NCBI RefSeq assembly: GCF_026341275.1
Contig: NZ_JAIFZO010000002.1
Coordinates: 4,680,118-4,744,117, forward strand
Source: Streptomyces ortus
GTDB taxonomy: Bacteria > Actinomycetota > Actinomycetes > Streptomycetales > Streptomycetaceae
Reading direction: 5' to 3'
DNA: 64,000 bases
The notes beneath the pieces are model-generated. The model was not told where the DNA came from and did not search any database. It was given only the letters and a program-made list of their open reading frames with translations. A program made the translations under genes and the position numbers. Below are positions 59,580 to 64,000 of the stretch, in pieces (the stretch's first letter is position 1; every line of letters starts with the position of its first letter).

Positions 59580-59609
59580 TTGCTGACGTTGCCGATCGCA
59601 CCATAGTGC
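59580..59609 (+). promoter_or_regulatory. Candidate tRNA-Thr promoter
   Basis: TTGCTG at 59580-59585 and TAGTGC at 59604-59609 are 18 bases apart. A transcript starting about seven bases later would begin just before the mature tRNA. Confidence 0.4.
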
Positions 59610-59618
59610 TGGCAGCGC

Positions 59619-59692
59619 GCCGCCTTAGCTCAGATGGCCAGAGCAACGCACTCGTAATGCGTAGGTCTCGGGTTCGAATCCCGAAGGCGGCT
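59619..59692 (+). tRNA. tRNA-Thr(CGT)
   Basis: A 74-nt cloverleaf has acceptor GCCGCCT with AGGCGGC, D-stem GCTC/GAGC, anticodon arm ACGCA-CTCGTAA-TGCGT (anticodon CGT), and T-arm TCGGG-TTCGAAT-CCCGA. No CCA is encoded. Its terminator is duplicated 2.5 kb downstream, marking it as an insertion point. Confidence 0.95.
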
Positions 59693-59741
59693 CTGTAGAA
59701 GCCTCAGGACTCACTCGCCGTGACCTGGGGCTTTTGCTTTT
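59689..59741 (+). repeat. Left 53-bp direct repeat (tRNA-Thr terminator, attL-like)
   Basis: This starts in the last four bases of tRNA-Thr and covers a terminator hairpin (AGCCTCAGG with CCTGGGGCT) and its T-tail. It matches 62219-62271 with two mismatches. It probably marks the left edge of an inserted element. Confidence 0.8.
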
Positions 59742-60263
59742 AACGGATGCGGCGGCGACGGAGAGCGCGGGCCGCGGGGCGGTCTCAGTTCTAGGTGCAG
59801 TAACGGGTTCCAGCATGGGGCTGTATGTGCCGCAGGATCTCTATGATCGTGGGCATGTCGACTCCCGTCTCGTTCAGGATCGTGCCGGCCGTGGAGCGGG
59901 TGGTGGAGTTGCCGCATCACGTACAGGGCGGACGGGACTGTGGTGGAGTTCGCTATCGAGGCTTGGTAGTCACGAGCTTGGCGTGGCGGACACGACCGCT
60001 GAGCTCTATCGACACGGTATGGCACTGCTCATCGTGTTCACCGGTGCCACGAGTCGCAAGCCACACGACGCGCGACTGCATGCCGCGAGGCGAGGTTGAT
60101 CAATCGGCGACGCGTGCATCCCCAGCGACATGCTGGTTGGTCGCAGCACAAGCTTATAGAGTATCCCCGACATGGGGGGATCAGGCGCCTGATATGCCAG
60201 CTATTAGGCGCCTACCGTTGGGAAGTGCGTCCCGCCGTGACTGCGAAGCGGGAACTTATGTAA
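59742..60263. other. Non-coding left arm of the insert
   Basis: These 522 bases hold no supported gene. Two palindromes, ATCAGGCGCCTGAT (60180-60193) and TAGGCGCCTA (60205-60214), share the core AGGCGCCT 25 bases apart, next to a TCCCC/GGGGA inverted repeat near 60164-60180. They may be binding sites for a recombinase or regulator, or the terminator region of the AIPR gene. Confidence 0.45.
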
Positions 60264-61997
60264 TCAGCGGTCAATTTTAAATCGCCGCATGGCGATTGTC
60301 GCTTGGCGCAGCTTTATCGTGAAGTCGTCGCTGCGGGATACCTTGTCAATCCCTTGAGCCCTGTTTCCTCTGAGGGCGCTTCGGTATTCGCGATCCAAGA
60401 GGTTCACCATCGTACCCAGGACGGCGTCCGTCAGATGCTCGATCCGGATGTTCAGGAGATCACTTTGTTCTGGGTTACGCAAGCGGGTGAGGGTGAGCCT
60501 GCTCATGTATGAGATATGGTATCGCCAATTTTCCATCGTATCGCCCAATAGCGGACGGTCTTTGGAATACTCCGCCAGGAATTGGCCGATGCGCATATGT
60601 ACATCAAGCACAAGGCCGTACAGGTCGATATCGGTTTCAGTCGAGAAAACGCTATCGTAGTGCGATCCTCCCAGTAGGTACGTGTCCAGGTGTTTAAGAG
60701 CCGAATGCGGTTCTCCCAAGACGAACGCTGTGTACTCCCGCGCCAGTCGCGACATGCTGACCACTTGTTCCAGAGGGATGCCCAAATTTAGATAGTAATT
60801 CGACCTCCGCTCATAGCGGTAGCCGTACCGCGCGAGAGACTCTTCAAGATCCTTCTGGATTTTCTCTGTAGCTCGCAGGGCGCCTGCCGGTAGCTCGGTC
60901 TGACTGTTGGTCGCACGGATGATTACATCCCTCGCGCTGCCCGAAGATGGTGGAACAATGATCCGGACGAGGATCGATCGGTCATTATGGCGACCAGAGT
61001 TCTGGAAATGGTTGAAGATCTCGTGGCTCGTTTGCAGGCCGTTCACGATTTGTGGATCTGTGACTACAATCTTCTTCCCGGCGATCCTGACGTCTTCTGC
61101 CACAATCGTCACGCCATTGTTGAACCACCAAAAATCCTCGCGGTGACCCGACCTCAACGTCCCCTCTATCGCGGTGTTGACCGCCGTGCGTCCTGCGTAA
61201 TCCCGAACGTTGGATTCGAAAAGCTCAAGACGCAGAGCGTCGTTGTGTGAGGTGATGAAATTGTAGTACTCGTCAAGGCGTACCAGACATACGTAGCCTT
61301 CACCGAGCGACGTGCTCATCGGTGTCTCGATGTAAGTCATTTCGAGTGACGTTGATGCGCCGCGACCCGACAGTTCCCTAAGCTCTGCGGCTCCTAGGTA
61401 GTCTATGTGGCACTTCGTGCGGGAAGCGATTTTCTCTAGTTCGCGGGCGAGCCTATTTCCTTTCGCCTTGACGTTCGGGTGTGGAGACTCCACGGCGCGG
61501 GTCGCATATATGACCCGGATTGAAATCTCCTGAAAGGTGGAGGCCAGCGCATCCAGGACGTTGAGGAACCTGCCGGTCCGGTCCAGTAGTTTAGCGTTCG
61601 TCGAGTTGGAGAGCTCTTTGGTGTCGCGGTCCATATCGAAGAGCAAGGGGAGGTGATAGTGGAGTTTCTCGAAAGCTGTTTCGGAGTACCCTGAAGTAGT
61701 TTTTGCTTGCAGGATGACGAGCTGTATTTTTTTTCCTCGGAAGGTTGTGTGGCGATCAATGCTGGCCGACATGTATCGATCGTCGACCAGAACCCAGAGG
61801 CCATCGACACCGCAATCGTGAGAGCCGTCCACGATTCCATCGCGAAGTTCATCGACGTTGAGGTCGAAATCTTGTAACGCTGCGCTTGCCGCGAAATAGT
61901 TGAAGAAATCATCCATCTTTTGATTCGGAGCAAGCAAGCGCCTTTTGTCCTCAAGAACGCGGTCAAGCAGGCGTTGATCGTTACTTTTCACAGCCAT
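60264..61997 (-). CDS. AIPR (abortive infection phage resistance) family protein
   Basis: The 577-residue protein matches the AIPR family layout. An N-terminal restriction-endonuclease-like region carries GVDGLWVLVDD and VILQAKTTSG (Asp and Gln/Lys of a PD-(D/E)xK-like core). The AIPR core motifs WWFNNGVTIVAEDV and VTDPQIVNGLQTSHEI lie near residues 295-335, and IIRATNSQTELPAG follows. Family members occur in phage abortive-infection systems and often act alone. G+C is roughly half, far below the neighbours, indicating transfer. The ATG at 61997 has a G6 run nine bases upstream. It is the only gene in a repeat-bounded insert. Confidence 0.85.
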   Translation of the reverse strand: MAVKSNDQRLLDRVLEDKRRLLAPNQKMDDFFNYFAASAALQDFDLNVDELRDGIVDGSHDCGVDGLWVLVDDRYMSASIDRHTTFRGKKIQLVILQAKTTSGYSETAFEKLHYHLPLLFDMDRDTKELSNSTNAKLLDRTGRFLNVLDALASTFQEISIRVIYATRAVESPHPNVKAKGNRLARELEKIASRTKCHIDYLGAAELRELSGRGASTSLEMTYIETPMSTSLGEGYVCLVRLDEYYNFITSHNDALRLELFESNVRDYAGRTAVNTAIEGTLRSGHREDFWWFNNGVTIVAEDVRIAGKKIVVTDPQIVNGLQTSHEIFNHFQNSGRHNDRSILVRIIVPPSSGSARDVIIRATNSQTELPAGALRATEKIQKDLEESLARYGYRYERRSNYYLNLGIPLEQVVSMSRLAREYTAFVLGEPHSALKHLDTYLLGGSHYDSVFSTETDIDLYGLVLDVHMRIGQFLAEYSKDRPLLGDTMENWRYHISYMSRLTLTRLRNPEQSDLLNIRIEHLTDAVLGTMVNLLDREYRSALRGNRAQGIDKVSRSDDFTIKLRQATIAMRRFKIDR

Positions 61998-62218
61998 CTG
62001 CGAGGCCCCCCACGAGCGATGCGCGTACGTGAATCGTCGACTGCTATCTTCGCGACGAGGTGCATAGTGGGCAAGATGTGAGGCTCAACTTGGTGGGGCA
62101 GGTATCCGGATGTAACAGCCGGACAGGGAGGCTTGTTGCCGGGCCAGGTGCGCACATCTCGAAGCGCGCAGGGACTCTTCCAGCGTTCCGGTGGCCACGC
62201 TTTGCGGCAACATCGACA

Positions 62219-62271
62219 GGCTCTGTGGAAGCCCCAGGACTCACTCGCCGTGACCTGGGGCTTTTGCTTTT
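62219..62271 (+). repeat. Right 53-bp direct repeat (attR-like)
   Basis: This matches 59689-59741 with two mismatches. Its hairpin is perfect (AGCCCCAGG with CCTGGGGCT) and the T-tail is longer (seven T). It lies outside any tRNA, so it is the copied end of the integration site. Confidence 0.8.
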
Positions 62272-62274
62272 TTT

Positions 62275-62301
62275 GGTGTCGCCGGTGTCGCCGGTGTCGC
62301 C
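62275..62301 (+). repeat. 9-bp tandem repeat GGTGTCGCC x3
   Basis: Three exact copies follow the T-tail of the right direct repeat and run into GGTGCGGTG, a degenerate fourth unit. Confidence 0.75.
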
Positions 62302-62420
62302 GGTGCGGTGAGGGCTGCGGGTGCTGGGGGGTGTCGTCGCAGGTGTTCGTTTGGGTGGGGGCCGGTTGTGGGGGGTGTGCGGGGTCGATACTGGAGGTCT
62401 GGATGACCTAGGGGGGCAGG

Positions 62421-64000
62421 ATGGTCGGCGGTCCGGTGCTCGCACAGTTGCATTTCGGGCGTGAGGATGCCGAACGGGACGTGACCGAGGGGCTGTTGCT
62501 GCGGGGCGGGTTCGTGCCCAACGCCGCCTACCGGGGTGCTCTCTCCGGGCGGAAGATGCTGATCATCGGGCGCAAGGGGTCCGGCAAGAGCGCGATCTGC
62601 ATGCAGTTGCTGGCGGACGGGCCCGGGGGACACCGCGGCGGCAAGATACTCGTCACGCCCGACGAGGCGGCGGGAGAGGAGATCCGGCGGTTCGAGTTGC
62701 AGGGGCTTCCCGGGGACTCGGCCAAGGCGCTGATCTGGCGGTACGTGTTTGCCGTCCACGCGGCTCGGCATCTGGTCGGCCACGCCAAGGAGGCGCATGG
62801 CAAGCGGCCCGACTCGGTGAAGGCGCTCGCCCGCTTTCTGAAGCAGAACGGCGAGGCGGCGGTCGGGGACCGGCTGGTGGAGCGGCTGGCGCAGGGGGCC
62901 CGTGGGTTGCAGAGTTCGCTGTCCCTGGAGGCCTTCGGCGTCAAAGCGAGCGTGGACCTCGCGCAGTCCCCGTCCGAAGGGGCCCGGGCAGCGCGGCAGT
63001 TGGAAGTCGTCGAGCAGGGGGTGACCCGGGCCTTCACCGACCTGGGGTGCGGCGGGGGAGCGCATCCTCCCTTGCTGCTGATGGTCGATCAGCTGGAGCA
63101 GGTGTGGTCCGCCGAGCCGGACAGCAATTCCATGGTGATCGGGTTGCTGCTGGCGGCCAAGCACGCGGCGGGTCTGTACGGGCGGTCGGTGCGGTTCCTG
63201 TTGTTCCTGCGGGCCGACATCTATGACTCGTTGTCCTTCGGGGAGGGCGACAAGTTCCACGGCGACGAACTGCGGATCGCCTGGACCGAGCGGGCCCTGA
63301 GAGACCTCGCGGTGGCCAGGGCGCGCGCGTCCGTCGGCGAGGATCTCGATGAGGAGCGGCTGTGGACGGAGCTGTTCCCGCAGACGGTGGGCGGGGAGGA
63401 GACCGCGAAGTACCTCTTCCGCCACTGTCTGCCCCGGCCGCGCGACGCCATCCAGTTCCTCAACCTCTGCCAGGAGAAGGCCTGGCTGGAGCACCAGCGG
63501 GAGTGGATCACCGAGGCGGACGTACGGCAGGCGGGCCGGCAGTTCTCGGAGTGGAAGCTCAAGGACCTGAGCTCGGAGTATCTGGTCGCGCACCCGTTCC
63601 TCAATCAGCTGCGTCCGCTGTTCCAGAACACCGGCTACGTGGTCACGCGCGTCGCGCTCGCACGTCGCTTCGAGGCCGCGGCGGAGACCCTCCACCACGA
63701 TTTTCCCGCGTACGCCGACGCGCTGACCCTGTCCGGAGTCATCGACGTGCTCTACGGCGTCGGCTTCCTCGGCGTCCGGCGGGGGAACGACGTGGTGTTC
63801 GCCGGGGACGACGACCTGCCCGTCCAGCCGCATGAGACGGAGTTCCACGTCCACGCGTGCTTCAGGGCGGCGCTCGGCGCCACCAGGCCTTTCGACCTGC
63901 GGCCCTACGAGGTGCAGTTCGCGGACGTGCGGAACACGCTGGGGTACCCCGGTTCCGTGACGTCGGGCGGCACCCCCCGCAACCGTGACGACCGGTTGCT
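62421..64000 (+). CDS. P-loop ATPase, Sll1717-like (3' end outside window)
   Basis: The frame is open from ATG 62421 (preceded by GGGGGGCAGG) to the window edge, giving 526 residues without a stop. The N-terminus has FGREDAERDVTEGLLLRGGF, then Walker A LIIGRKGSGKSAICMQLL (GRKGSGKS, residues 50-57) and Walker B-like LLLMVDQLEQVW, followed by a sensor-like arginine strand FLLFLRADIYDS and a CLPRPRDAIQFLNLC motif. This fits the Sll1717 family of AAA-like/STAND-like ATPases, whose function is unestablished. It lies just outside the AIPR insert, and a nuclease or effector domain may follow beyond the edge. Confidence 0.8.
   Translation, partial: MVGGPVLAQLHFGREDAERDVTEGLLLRGGFVPNAAYRGALSGRKMLIIGRKGSGKSAICMQLLADGPGGHRGGKILVTPDEAAGEEIRRFELQGLPGDSAKALIWRYVFAVHAARHLVGHAKEAHGKRPDSVKALARFLKQNGEAAVGDRLVERLAQGARGLQSSLSLEAFGVKASVDLAQSPSEGARAARQLEVVEQGVTRAFTDLGCGGGAHPPLLLMVDQLEQVWSAEPDSNSMVIGLLLAAKHAAGLYGRSVRFLLFLRADIYDSLSFGEGDKFHGDELRIAWTERALRDLAVARARASVGEDLDEERLWTELFPQTVGGEETAKYLFRHCLPRPRDAIQFLNLCQEKAWLEHQREWITEADVRQAGRQFSEWKLKDLSSEYLVAHPFLNQLRPLFQNTGYVVTRVALARRFEAAAETLHHDFPAYADALTLSGVIDVLYGVGFLGVRRGNDVVFAGDDDLPVQPHETEFHVHACFRAALGATRPFDLRPYEVQFADVRNTLGYPGSVTSGGTPRNRDDRL

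Larger units (their letters stand above)
59689..62271. mobile_element. Small tRNA-Thr-associated insert carrying an AIPR gene
   Basis: A 2.6 kb segment is bounded by the 53-bp direct repeats, starts at a tRNA 3' end, and has clearly lower G+C and foreign codon use (CTA, AAA, AAT, TAT codons in its gene). The only cargo seen is an AIPR-family gene. No integrase, transposase or excisionase is visible, so it looks like an integrated island reduced to its cargo, or one mobilised in trans. The age is unknown; the two mismatches suggest it is not fresh. Confidence 0.6.
61998..62420. other. Right arm of the insert and upstream region of the ATPase gene
   Basis: This holds the AIPR promoter region, the right direct repeat (62219-62271) and a GGTGTCGCC triplet repeat (62275-62301). 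A possible -10 GATACT (62387-62392) is followed by a G-rich ribosome site before the ATG at 62421. No gene is supported. Confidence 0.45.

Noticed and set aside
59689..62271. The flanking repeats considered as insertion-sequence ends
   Set aside because: They are direct, not inverted, and no transposase is present. The match to a tRNA terminator fits site-specific integration better.

Overview
The window reads as a stretch of a Streptomyces linear-chromosome core, flanked on both sides by variable, tRNA-associated DNA. The evidence is very high G+C with third-position G/C bias, GTG/TTG starts, WhiB-like and BldG developmental regulators, an H+-pyrophosphatase, a TopA with a lysine-rich tail and a 6C small RNA. 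From memory, the gene order from wblA to topA/tmk/holB matches the conserved block of S. coelicolor that contains wblA (SCO3579), crp (SCO3571), acs, bldG (SCO3549) and topA (SCO3543), read here in the opposite numerical direction. That is recall, not a search.

Left edge (1-2384): a small defence-like patch abuts the 3' end of a tRNA-Pro(CGG). It holds a DUF4407 membrane protein cut by the window edge, a Pycsar-effector-like membrane protein, and a broken gene resembling the sulfur-binding half of the ScoMcrA-type phosphorothioate-DNA restriction enzyme.

Core block (2433-59517). 2433-8125: envelope and cell-wall genes (Pr6Pr membrane protein, metallophosphoesterase, YqeY, class A PBP) and wblA. 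8308-13539: two coupled ArsA-like ATPases, then DUF4177, RidA, NUDIX and beta-lactamase-fold proteins. 13564-19344: nucleotidyltransferase, crp divergent from nth, a CoA-pyrophosphatase-like NUDIX protein and a MarP-like membrane protease. 19840-27776: hydrolase/holin pair, nhaA, acs with a tiny overlapping leader ORF, and a SulP-carbonic anhydrase fusion. 28047-32615: deacetylase-like lipoprotein, MinD/CooC-like ATPase, a Fic-like protein with a degenerate motif, and a HAD hydrolase. 32690-38718: 6C RNA and a compact Ssd/Tad pilus-type locus. 38774-42311: helicase, bldG and its partner kinase-like gene. 43072-49374: hppA, a lipoprotein, a methyltransferase and a small membrane protein. 49789-59517: topA, an MFS-thymidylate kinase-coiled coil fusion, holB and a secreted tripeptidyl-aminopeptidase-like lipoprotein.

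Right edge (59619-64000): a tRNA-Thr(CGT) is followed by a 2.6 kb insert bounded by 53-bp direct repeats that duplicate the tRNA terminator. The insert carries one low-G+C gene of the AIPR (abortive infection phage resistance) family and no integrase. Just outside the second repeat, a P-loop ATPase resembling the Sll1717 family runs off the window.

Most notable for follow-up are the cargo-only AIPR insert, the Pycsar-effector/ScoMcrA patch at the other tRNA, the acs leader ORF whose product mimics the Acs N-terminus, a two-letter hexamer minisatellite before holB, and an array of tiny hairpins at the wblA 3' end.
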